Source of the DNA: Agromyces cerinus
GTDB lineage: Bacteria; Actinomycetota; Actinomycetes; Actinomycetales; Microbacteriaceae
DNA: 64,000 bases
NCBI RefSeq assembly: GCF_016907835.1
Contig: NZ_JAFBCT010000001.1
Location: 2,976,001-3,040,000 of the forward strand
Reading direction: 5' to 3'
Position numbers and translations under genes: made by a program. Below the pieces are notes generated by a model, which was not told where the DNA came from, searched no databases, and saw nothing but the letters and a program-made list of their open reading frames with translations. Shown here piece by piece: positions 58,001-64,000 of this stretch (positions are counted from its first letter, which is position 1; the number at the start of each line of letters is the position of its first letter).

Positions 58001-59934
58001 AGGTGCCATTCGCGGTCGAAGACGGCGTGCTGCAGGTCACGGGCGGTGTCAAGAAGTCGACCATGTACAGCTACTGGGCCGAGGTCACCGTGGGTGGGAA
58101 CACCTTCACCTCCACGCGGAACTTCGTCTCGATCCTGCCCGACAGCAACGCTGCCGCGGGTCTCGTGCCGACCGTCTCCACCGACGAAGCGCATGCGGAG
58201 AACCTGAGCGACGGCATCATCAACGAAGCATCCGGTGGCAACACCTCGAAGTGGGTCGTGCCCGCCGGCGAGTCCGGCAGCATGACGTACGACCTGAAGT
58301 CGCTGCAGGAGCTCACCCGTGTGAATCTCTTCTTCAACCATCGCATGCCCGACGCCGACAACGTCACCTACTTCAACGTGCCGAAGCAGGTGAAGATCGA
58401 GTACAGCACGGACGGGGAGACCTGGACGACGGGCACCGAGACCACCGAAACGTCGGGCGGCGGGTTGCCGACCTCGAGGAACACGAAGGCGGTTCCGAAG
58501 AGCGACACGACGCTGTACGGCTGGGAGCAGGATGGCCTCTACTACAACTACCCCGTCGACCCGAGCCACGCCAGCGTGCAGGCCCGGTACGTGCGGGTGT
58601 CGTTCCCCGGAGGCGGTCAGAACGGCAGCCCCGTCGACGTTCTGGAGACGCAGGTCCACTCCCTGCGCGACCTGACCGCCCTCAGCCGCATCACGCTCGA
58701 CGCGGCCATCGCCGACGACGGCGCAACCGCGCAGGTCGAGACGCAGGGATGGTCGTTCCTGGACGAGCAGGTGGCGCTGGAGACGAGCGGACTCGGCTAC
58801 ACCAGCGAGAACGAGGCCGTCGCGAAGGTCGACTCCAGCGGTCTGATCACTGCTGTGTCCCCAGGGCGGGCGAAGATCACGGTGTCCGCTGAGCGAGACG
58901 GGTATCGCGCGAGCGAGTACCTGTACATGGACGTGGATGACCAGGGCCGCCTCTCGCTGGCGACCTACGTCAGCTCCGCGACCATGAAGCTGAGCAGTGA
59001 CCAGATTCGGGTCGGTGCTCCGATCGTGGGCACGGTCGAGGCGACGCTGAACACCGGCGACGCGGCGAACCTCTCCTCCGCCGAGATCGAATACGTGTTC
59101 AGCGACGACCGACTGCAACAGGTGCCGGGGACCGACACGATCGTGCTGAAGGAGCCGATCACCGGCAGCTTCACCTCGACGGTCGAGGCCGTCGTCACCC
59201 TCGACGGTGTCGTCGTTCGCTCGAACTCGGAGACGGTCCGGGCCGCCGGTGACAACCTCGCCGGCCTCGCGGACGTCACGGTCTCGTCGGTGCGCGACCG
59301 CACCGGCGCCCCGAACGGGAACGACCAGGACGCGCGCTATCTGGGCACGAAGGCGACCGACGACAACAAGTCCACATCGTGGGCGGCGAAGAAGGCCGAT
59401 GCGACGCCGTCGATCACGCTGCGCTTCGCCGACCCGGTGCAGATCGACCGGATCAACCTGGTCGAGCGGGGCGCCGAGGTCGACCAGGTCCGCGAAGGAC
59501 TGCTGGAGTGGGAGGGCGGCAGCAAGCTCGTCACGGATCTCAAGCGGGTCGGGCAGCCCGACAACATCGTGACGTTCGATGCGCCGATCACCACCTCATG
59601 GGTCAAGTTCACGATCGACCCGAACAACACCTATGACAATGTGGCGGTCGGTGGAGAGACCGGTTTGGCCGAGTTCCAGGTGTTCGCACCGCAGGCCGAT
59701 CGCGCCGTCGTCGATGTCGTCAGAGCCGTGGCGGACACGGTCGTCGGGCAGATCCCCACCCTTCCCGCACAGGTCGACGCGGTGTACAGCGACGGCACCA
59801 CCTCGGCTGTGCCGGTCACGTGGGAACCGGTGACGGCAGAGGACGTCTCGGAGGAAGGCTGGTTCATCGTCACGGGCACCATCGAGGGCACGTCGGTCAA
59901 GGCCGACGGCGTGGTCACCGTGCGACGCCAGTAG
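55096..59934 (+). CDS. Giant secreted multidomain protein with divergent GH29-like domain (paralogue B)
   Basis: 1612 aa. Signal peptide cleaved near AQA (~35). Order: YLNQWLVSGPF strand, PA14/jelly-roll-like domain (EYFDD-like QYFDDRIFNRNYDDYNDLMGYFDVKQG, ~80-220), He_PIG Ig-like (~285-360), GH29-like barrel (~365-640; FDEWAQTAKEMGMTMLSTESIQ, ERHGLKFGVYLSALYEG, WYVFADGGP with Asp500 at the nucleophile position), a linker with BIG-like domains, a discoidin domain (~1020-1190, with inserts), a BIG2 domain (~1240-1290), a second discoidin-like domain (~1385-1530) and a final BIG4-like domain (~1536-1612). HHDGF of true fucosidases is missing, as in paralogue A. GAAGAGAAGGA lies before the ATG. 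The carbohydrate-binding load suggests an insoluble or complex glycan. Confidence 0.8.
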   Translation: MNRLRTIRHRAAGLIATAAVVTAACVLPALPAQAMQTTGTAPYLNQWLVSGPFTDPVVESATEPVVPGLGAELDASGGAEESEWQYFDDRIFNRNYDDYNDLMGYFDVKQGQATTNKWVLAATYVHSPTAQRVQWQVGGSGVYRLFANDTSVGAQTSVAGRVSKTGTRYPVDLQAGWNKLIIEIQHKNPGSNKNFLGFYSRISDTSGNEVPKLTYSVAGDARDELAIVTSGLDVDQAAFEERNAEVPANEYPGNVLPYAYDENPYVGMVATLDGKQITSSIAPQATSFTFQAAGGAPGYSWKVTDGDLPPGLKLTSDGRIEGTVADGAHEEDGKDYTFTVEATDADGSTATEKYTISVKQNPVDWFIDGKMSALTHTTGTMPNLYDPNYNFDEWAQTAKEMGMTMLSTESIQNTIYYWPSPNANLTPDNGNKLFKYNALEQADDGSWQVRDRVKQAKDAAERHGLKFGVYLSALYEGREILESDIQGLVARYDPWYVFADGGPESYSNTDVAWSSARNYNDRVLIDANPNAQTGDQDITLHERPFWNSEPYNGGGWVNGILKQGRKTAHEEWNDPYTTALDIWTQYAKGNERDDWAEATKELINQYGHGYVMNYDSSITVTRGMDNLSSNLDNTNIFSMVPISSQQLSDMRKSIVDWMDNPGGPDLRESMYGTTPYTLDYTLKPGWFDDPLKAIAFGQGPDWGYAMSRDQFVYLHMVDNQIAGTAKSGFTGQDRMDGIGPFTHPISKVEWLNEDAALPFESKQVGDEYYVDIDTSSVTADPIDTVIKVTTKSKERSYELTGVKTFSSQKDPRTLQLRTESYMNDLTNVFAPAKITFESDNPAVASPKGASGKIRAGEDGSATITVTATYKDGVNTAQVKTDTYPVVVHDGVISPSLPLTGVAMTTDGAPFWKELQARQQVPVTFQGFTEKGGTVDILNPADVTYHYATVDGRRDIPTGKIDISEVSADQVPFAVEDGVLQVTGGVKKSTMYSYWAEVTVGGNTFTSTRNFVSILPDSNAAAGLVPTVSTDEAHAENLSDGIINEASGGNTSKWVVPAGESGSMTYDLKSLQELTRVNLFFNHRMPDADNVTYFNVPKQVKIEYSTDGETWTTGTETTETSGGGLPTSRNTKAVPKSDTTLYGWEQDGLYYNYPVDPSHASVQARYVRVSFPGGGQNGSPVDVLETQVHSLRDLTALSRITLDAAIADDGATAQVETQGWSFLDEQVALETSGLGYTSENEAVAKVDSSGLITAVSPGRAKITVSAERDGYRASEYLYMDVDDQGRLSLATYVSSATMKLSSDQIRVGAPIVGTVEATLNTGDAANLSSAEIEYVFSDDRLQQVPGTDTIVLKEPITGSFTSTVEAVVTLDGVVVRSNSETVRAAGDNLAGLADVTVSSVRDRTGAPNGNDQDARYLGTKATDDNKSTSWAAKKADATPSITLRFADPVQIDRINLVERGAEVDQVREGLLEWEGGSKLVTDLKRVGQPDNIVTFDAPITTSWVKFTIDPNNTYDNVAVGGETGLAEFQVFAPQADRAVVDVVRAVADTVVGQIPTLPAQVDAVYSDGTTSAVPVTWEPVTAEDVSEEGWFIVTGTIEGTSVKADGVVTVRRQ

Positions 59935-59965
59935 AGCTCCCGCACTCCGGGACCGCGTGAGCTCA

Positions 59966-60003
59966 GACACCCGGCGTTGCTCGCGAGAGCAGCGCCGGGT
60001 GTC
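59966..60003 (+). terminator. Terminator of paralogue B
   Basis: 17-bp stem (59966-59982 with 59987-60003, one G-T pair) and GCGA loop, 31 nt after the stop codon. Confidence 0.85.
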
Positions 60004-60091
60004 GCTTCTCCGGCGGCCCGCACCGTGAGCCGAGGATGCGGCAGACACCTGTTGTAGGCTCATCGTCAAGATTCCCGACGAAGGAGAGCGC

Positions 60092-60865
60092 GTGGCAGGC
60101 TTGGCGGAGTCGGAGCCAAGCGCGCCGCAACCGGCGTCCGGCTATCGTCCCGGCTACGAGATCGCCGCCGAGCGCATCCTCGAGTACATCGTGGGTCAGG
60201 AGCTTCGGCCCGGCGCGCGTCTGCCCACCGAGACGGCGCTCGCCGAGATCATCGGCATGTCGCGGACGATCGTCCGCGAGGCGGTGAAGATCCTCTCGGC
60301 TCTGGGTCGCCTGTCGGTCCAGCGCGGACGCGGCATCTACGTCGCGAGGCCCCAGGAGGTTCCGTGGGCCCCATCGCTCTCCGAGTTCCTGCCCACCGAC
60401 CCCGATCAGGTCGACGAGATCTTCGAGTTCCGACGATTCGTCGAGCTCAGCACCACAGACCTAGCTTCGCGCCGCGCGACACCGGCCCAAGTGCGTGCGA
60501 TCCGAGAGGCCGCCGACCGCACGCTGGAACTGGCCGAGGGCGATCTCGCGGCATTCAACGAGGCCGACTCGATCTTCCACCGCGCCATCGGCGAGGCCTC
60601 GGCGAACATGTTCATGGTGGGCTGCCTCGATGCCGTGCAGCGGTTGCAGCTGCAGATCAGCGTGATCGGGTTGGCCAGCACCGCGGGCGGATCGATCACG
60701 GCCGCCGCGCAGCAGCACGTCGCGATCGCCGCTGCGATCGCCGCCGGAGACACGGCCCTCGCCGTCCGTCTCATGGCCGCGCACATCGACATCACGGCGC
60801 AGCAGTTCAAGGGTGCCATCCTCGGCCGGGTGTTCAGCTCGGCGTCGGAGCCTGCCGAGCACTGA
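60092..60865 (+). CDS. GntR/FadR-type regulator 1
   Basis: 257 aa. N-terminal wHTH YEIAAERILEYIVGQELRPGARLPTETALAEIIGMSRTIVREAVKILSALGRLSVQRGRGIYVARP, then a helical FCD ligand domain (FEFRRFVELSTTDLASRRATP...FNEADSIFHRAIGEASANMFM) whose Asp/His residues bind metal and an acid ligand. GTG start with AAGGAG 6 nt upstream. Sits between the GH29-like gene and the dehydratase; FCD regulators usually sense sugar acids or similar, in line with the enolase-superfamily gene. Confidence 0.9.
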   Translation: MAGLAESEPSAPQPASGYRPGYEIAAERILEYIVGQELRPGARLPTETALAEIIGMSRTIVREAVKILSALGRLSVQRGRGIYVARPQEVPWAPSLSEFLPTDPDQVDEIFEFRRFVELSTTDLASRRATPAQVRAIREAADRTLELAEGDLAAFNEADSIFHRAIGEASANMFMVGCLDAVQRLQLQISVIGLASTAGGSITAAAQQHVAIAAAIAAGDTALAVRLMAAHIDITAQQFKGAILGRVFSSASEPAEH

Positions 60866-60888
60866 ACCTCCGATACCTCGGACCGAAC

Positions 60889-62004
60889 TCAGCTCTCGAC
60901 GAGGGAGAGCGGATCGGCGTTCACATAGCCGGTCAGGGCCGACGGGTACTCGAGCCCCCTCGGCAGGGAGACGCCCGGGCCGACCGGCGCACGCAGGTAG
61001 CCATCGGCGTCGATGCCGTCGGTGCGCACGAACTCGGTGTGAGTGACGAGCGATTCGTAATAGGTCGCGTTGCTGACGGCCATGCAGAGGTGACGCTCTG
61101 CCTCACCCATCCCATGGGGTTCGGCACGCAACCGGAAGGCATCCGCCAGATGCGCGGTGCGCATCGCGCCGGAGATGCCTCCTCGAAGTTCTGCCGAGAT
61201 GCGCAGTCCGAACGTGGCCGCGCCGGCACTGACGAAATCGGCGGAGTTCATGTACGAGCCGTCCGAGGTCTCGGCTGAGAGCAGCGGCACGCGGACCGCG
61301 CGGCCGAGCGCCCCATACGCCGAGACCGAGAACTCGCGCATCGGCTCCTCGTACCAGAGGTAGTCCGCATCCGAGAGCGCGTGCCCGAGGAAGATGGCGT
61401 CGGGGAGATCGAACCCGGCGGAACCGTCGTACATCAGCGGTACATCGGGGCCGACGTGGTCGCGAAGCGCTTGGCACAACGCTGCGTCTCGACGCGCATC
61501 GCCCCACGCGTGCAGCTTGATCGCCGGGTAGCCCTGCTCGAGTGCGCGATCCGCAACGGCGAGGAACTCCTCCGTCGTGTCGAACGTCGTGGTCGAGGCG
61601 TACGCGGGGATCCGCGTCCTCGCACCCCCCAGGAACTGCCAGAGGGGCAACCCGGCCTCACGCGCAGCGAGGTCCCACAGCGCCACGTCCACCGTGCCGA
61701 GGTACGGGAGGGCGAACTCCTCGAGTCGGTCCAGCTCCCAGATGCGGTGGTAGAGATGCTCGCGCTGCAACGGGTCCTGCCCCACCAACTCATCGCGCCA
61801 GACGCGATCGACCAGGTCGCGCAACATGGAGGCGCTGCCGGGGCGTGACGCGAAGGCCACCCCCGTCGCACCGGTGTCGGTACCGATGCGAAGGATGCCC
61901 CGCTCCCCCGCGGCGCCGCTGCCGGGCAGCCCTGCACGCCATTTGAACGACGGCGATGGGGCCGCGACCGGCACGGTCCACACTTCCACGTGGGTGATCT
62001 TCAT
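60889..62004 (-). CDS. Enolase-superfamily dehydratase (mandelate racemase/muconate lactonizing type)
   Basis: 371 aa. Capping domain (MKITHVEVWTVPVAAPSPSFKWRAG) and barrel with: Lys-x-His in AIKLHAWGD, metal ligands Asp in LMYDGSAGFDL, Glu in WYEEPMRE and Glu in LLSAETSDGS, and His in RAEPHGMGE as general acid/base. This is the acid-sugar dehydratase/racemase pattern; members act on fuconate, galactonate, rhamnonate, etc., and the exact substrate is not fixed by motifs. GAGGAAG before the ATG. It shares a promoter region with GntR 2, which is divergent. Confidence 0.88.
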   Translation of the reverse strand: MKITHVEVWTVPVAAPSPSFKWRAGLPGSGAAGERGILRIGTDTGATGVAFASRPGSASMLRDLVDRVWRDELVGQDPLQREHLYHRIWELDRLEEFALPYLGTVDVALWDLAAREAGLPLWQFLGGARTRIPAYASTTTFDTTEEFLAVADRALEQGYPAIKLHAWGDARRDAALCQALRDHVGPDVPLMYDGSAGFDLPDAIFLGHALSDADYLWYEEPMREFSVSAYGALGRAVRVPLLSAETSDGSYMNSADFVSAGAATFGLRISAELRGGISGAMRTAHLADAFRLRAEPHGMGEAERHLCMAVSNATYYESLVTHTEFVRTDGIDADGYLRAPVGPGVSLPRGLEYPSALTGYVNADPLSLVES

Positions 62005-62053
62005 TGAGCGCTTCCTCGAACGACGGAACCTGACGCCAGCGCGACCGGTTGTG

Positions 62054-62085
62054 CAAACGTTACACGTTTGACGTTTGACGAACAA
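62054..62085. promoter_or_regulatory. Operator and promoter between dehydratase and GntR 2
   Basis: Perfect palindrome CAAACGT-TAC-ACGTTTG (62054-62070), with one more ACGTTTG directly after it (62071-62077). On the minus strand TTGTTC (62080-62085) and TAACGT (62057-62062), 17 nt apart, form the dehydratase promoter, whose -10 is inside the palindrome. Typical of a FadR-type GntR switch. Confidence 0.78.
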
Positions 62086-62126
62086 GCTACGATTCAGACC
62101 AAGAGGAGCTTCGACGGGAGGACGAC

Positions 62127-62897
62127 ATGGAGACTTCACCGACTCGCACGCGAGCGGCACCGCGAGAGCTCACGTCGGGAGCGTCGGAGAGCCGTCGAAC
62201 GCATCGACCCAATCGCCTGAGCACGGTCGTCTCGGAGGAGTTGCTGCGCAGGATCATCTCGGGCGAGTACCCCGTCGGCTCGCTGCTCCCGCCGGAACCG
62301 CAGCTGGTCGCGGAGTTCGAGGTCAGTCGACCGGTCGCCCGTGAGGCCATGAAGTTCCTCGAGGCGGCCCGACTCGTCACCATTCGTCAGGGCGAGGGCA
62401 CCGTCGTGCGCGAATCCTCCGCATGGAACCTCCTCGATCCGAGCGTGCTTCGCACCGCGCTCGCCCTGAACGTGGGAGCACGCATCCGGAGCGATGCCGT
62501 GAAGCTCCGCCTCGATCTCGACCTCTCCCTCCTCGCCGAAGCCGCCCCGAATCTGACCGACGACGACTTCGGGGTGATGGAACGGCACCTGCACACCATG
62601 GACGCCGAGTCCTCCTTCGACCGCCTGCAGGAGGCCGATCTGGCCTTCCACCGGGTGTACCAGAGCCGCGCCGGGAACCAGCTCACCGAGGGCATCGTGC
62701 ATCTGCTGGTCGATGAGATGCCACCGCCGAGTCGAGTCGTCGCCGCTCCGCGCGAGTCGTACGACGCTGCGAATCGGCAGCACTGGGCCATCTTCCGTGC
62801 GCTCCGCGACGGCCGGACCGACGACGCGCTGAGCACCTTGAGCGAACACATCTCGCAGATGTGGACGTGGGGGGATTCCGCGAACCCGGATCGCTGA
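62127..62897 (+). CDS. GntR/FadR-type regulator 2
   Basis: 256 aa. HTH: LSTVVSEELLRRIISGEYPVGSLLPPEPQLVAEFEVSRPVAREAMKFLEAARLVTIRQGEGTVV, then an FCD domain (KLRLDLDLSLLAEAAPNL...RLQEADLAFHRVYQSRAGNQLTEGIVHLLVDEMPP). Long, basic N-terminal tail of 30 residues. GGGAGG 6 nt before the ATG. The palindrome in the shared promoter at 62054-62070 is the natural target, so it should repress the dehydratase and itself. Divergent dehydratase and GH35 downstream suggest all belong to one regulon. Confidence 0.92.
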   Translation: METSPTRTRAAPRELTSGASESRRTHRPNRLSTVVSEELLRRIISGEYPVGSLLPPEPQLVAEFEVSRPVAREAMKFLEAARLVTIRQGEGTVVRESSAWNLLDPSVLRTALALNVGARIRSDAVKLRLDLDLSLLAEAAPNLTDDDFGVMERHLHTMDAESSFDRLQEADLAFHRVYQSRAGNQLTEGIVHLLVDEMPPPSRVVAAPRESYDAANRQHWAIFRALRDGRTDDALSTLSEHISQMWTWGDSANPDR

Positions 62898-62931
62898 CCG
62901 GCGCCGCTCGCGCACGGTTCGAAGCAGCAGG

Positions 62932-64000
62932 TCAGCCGAGGTCAGGTGCCCCGCGGAGCACGACGCAGAGGTCGGTGAGCGCATCGAGCTCGAGCACGGT
63001 CACGACGTTCCGGCCGGGTCGCGTCGCCGGCCATGGCACGTAGAGGCGCTGCTGCGGCCCGCGGTTCCAGTACCGCCCGAGGCACAGCTCGTTGAACCAG
63101 ACATATCCCTTGGATCCGCCTGGGATCTCGAGGTAGCCATCCGCCTGCTCCGGCAGCTCGACGTCGGCACGGTAGTACCGCGGGCCGATCGGCGAAACCT
63201 CGGCCCCGGCGATGGCGTCAGCCGAGATCTCCGTCCAGGGGAGCTCGCGCAGCTCCGGCAACGCATGCGACGACACGGAGTAGCCGTTGAGCCACTGATT
63301 GTCCTGACGCAGCCCGCGAAGTCCCTTGGTCTCGCCGAGCCGGGGTCCGTAGTTCACCCGGCCCATCGATTCGACCATGACCGACACCCGGGCCGGCCCC
63401 CCGACCGGAGGCAGGACGGAAATGTCTCCGTCGCGTTCGACGACAGCGACGAGGGCATCGTCGACGCGGACCTGAGCCCGATCGCGCAGCTCGATGAGCT
63501 CCAACGGGAGCGGCGCGCGCGGTCCGGGTATCGCGACCTCGTACCTGACGAGCCCGTGATCGAAGCCGAGCTCTTCGAAGGTGGGTGCGACGGCGTACCG
63601 GCCGTGTTCCTCGAATTCGACGTCGGCAACGTGGGTCACTCCGACGATCGCATCGTTCATGAGCGGATGCAGGAGCGGGAGTTCGACGGCATCCGTGTCA
63701 TCCGCCGCGCCGGTGAGCACCTCACGGAGGGCCCGGAACTTGGGCGTGGGTGCGCCTCGCTCGTCGAGTGGCGCGTCGTAGTCGTAGCTCGTGACGGTCG
63801 GGCGATACTCGTTCACGCCGCCGCCGCCGACGTGGTTGGCACCGGCCCCCGTCCCGAAGTTGGTGCCCCCGTGCGCCATGTAGATGTTCACGGATCCGCC
63901 CGCATCGATGATCTCTGCGAGGGCGCTTGCGGCGTCCTCAGCCGGCCTCGTCACCCGAGGCTGACCCCAATGGTCGAACCATCCGTTCCAGAACTCCATG
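62932..64000 (-). CDS. GH35 beta-galactosidase, C-terminal part (5' end outside window)
   Basis: At least 355 aa remain; the gene continues past base 64000. The stretch EFWNGWFDHWG next to the edge is the GH35 nucleophile region (Glu of MEFWNGW), then INIY-like VNIYMAHGGTNFGTGAGANHVGGGG and the jelly-roll galactose-binding domains, ending YLEIPGGSKGYVWFNELCLGRYWNRGPQQRLYVPWP. No stop or start inside; the ATG at 63999 is internal. Removes terminal beta-galactose from glycans, consistent with the surrounding locus. Signal peptide status unknown. Confidence 0.92.
   Translation of the reverse strand, partial: MEFWNGWFDHWGQPRVTRPAEDAASALAEIIDAGGSVNIYMAHGGTNFGTGAGANHVGGGGVNEYRPTVTSYDYDAPLDERGAPTPKFRALREVLTGAADDTDAVELPLLHPLMNDAIVGVTHVADVEFEEHGRYAVAPTFEELGFDHGLVRYEVAIPGPRAPLPLELIELRDRAQVRVDDALVAVVERDGDISVLPPVGGPARVSVMVESMGRVNYGPRLGETKGLRGLRQDNQWLNGYSVSSHALPELRELPWTEISADAIAGAEVSPIGPRYYRADVELPEQADGYLEIPGGSKGYVWFNELCLGRYWNRGPQQRLYVPWPATRPGRNVVTVLELDALTDLCVVLRGAPDLG

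Noticed and set aside
55183..59118. 1311-aa minus-strand ORF
   Set aside because: Antisense shadow of the 1612-aa secreted protein gene, whose domains and signal peptide are clear.

Overview
The window is high-GC DNA with start-to-stop gene packing, many GTG starts, ATGA-type overlaps and a very frequent GGATGCC/GGCATCC heptamer. Together with the protein families this points to an actinobacterium, most likely of the family Microbacteriaceae (an inference from style and gene content; there is no rRNA gene to fix it).

Bases 1-15260 are chromosomal housekeeping DNA: a truncated 23S rRNA methyltransferase (rlmC), proC divergent from a CDF metal transporter, a glutamine amidotransferase, an SDR/TetR divergent pair with a long operator, tadA, upp, a receiver-less winged-helix regulator, a MarR gene with its operator, a DcuA/B-type carrier next to an M20 dipeptidase, a small GNAT protein and a multi-pass membrane protein.

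Bases 15264-28261 are an integrated actinomycete integrative and conjugative element (AICE) of about 12.9 kb, bounded by a perfect 104-bp direct repeat that covers the 3' part and terminator of tRNA-Arg(ACG). The right end holds the intact tRNA gene and the left end a 50-nt tRNA remnant. The backbone (22572-27544) has the pSAM2-like order activator - FtsK/TraB translocase - RepSA-type initiator - excisionase - integrase. The cargo (15510-22458) is an HNH protein, a fused nuclease-methyltransferase with its specificity subunit (BcgI-like layout, no HsdR translocase), an AAA ATPase and a divergently transcribed unknown gene.

Bases 28435-38653 hold an alpha-glucoside uptake operon (LacI regulator, GH13 alpha-glucosidase, binding protein, two permeases, no ATPase) and small proteins, including a convergent pair of paralogues. 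Bases 38672-43391 form a DNA-end-joining cluster: a Rho-N/SAP-like protein, topoisomerase IB, three-domain LigD and Ku.

Bases 44081 to the end form a glycan-utilisation locus: two giant secreted paralogous proteins (1280 and 1612 aa) with divergent GH29-like catalytic domains, an EamA exporter-like protein, a Gfo/Idh/MocA oxidoreductase, a second CUT1 transporter again without ATPase, a LacI and two FadR-type GntR regulators, an enolase-superfamily dehydratase and the C-terminal part of a GH35 beta-galactosidase cut by the window edge. Candidate operators lie in front of most of these units. A galactose/fucose-containing glycan is the likely substrate, but this is inference.

At least nine genes show a TANNNT -10 box 6-7 nt before the start codon, so leaderless transcription appears common here.
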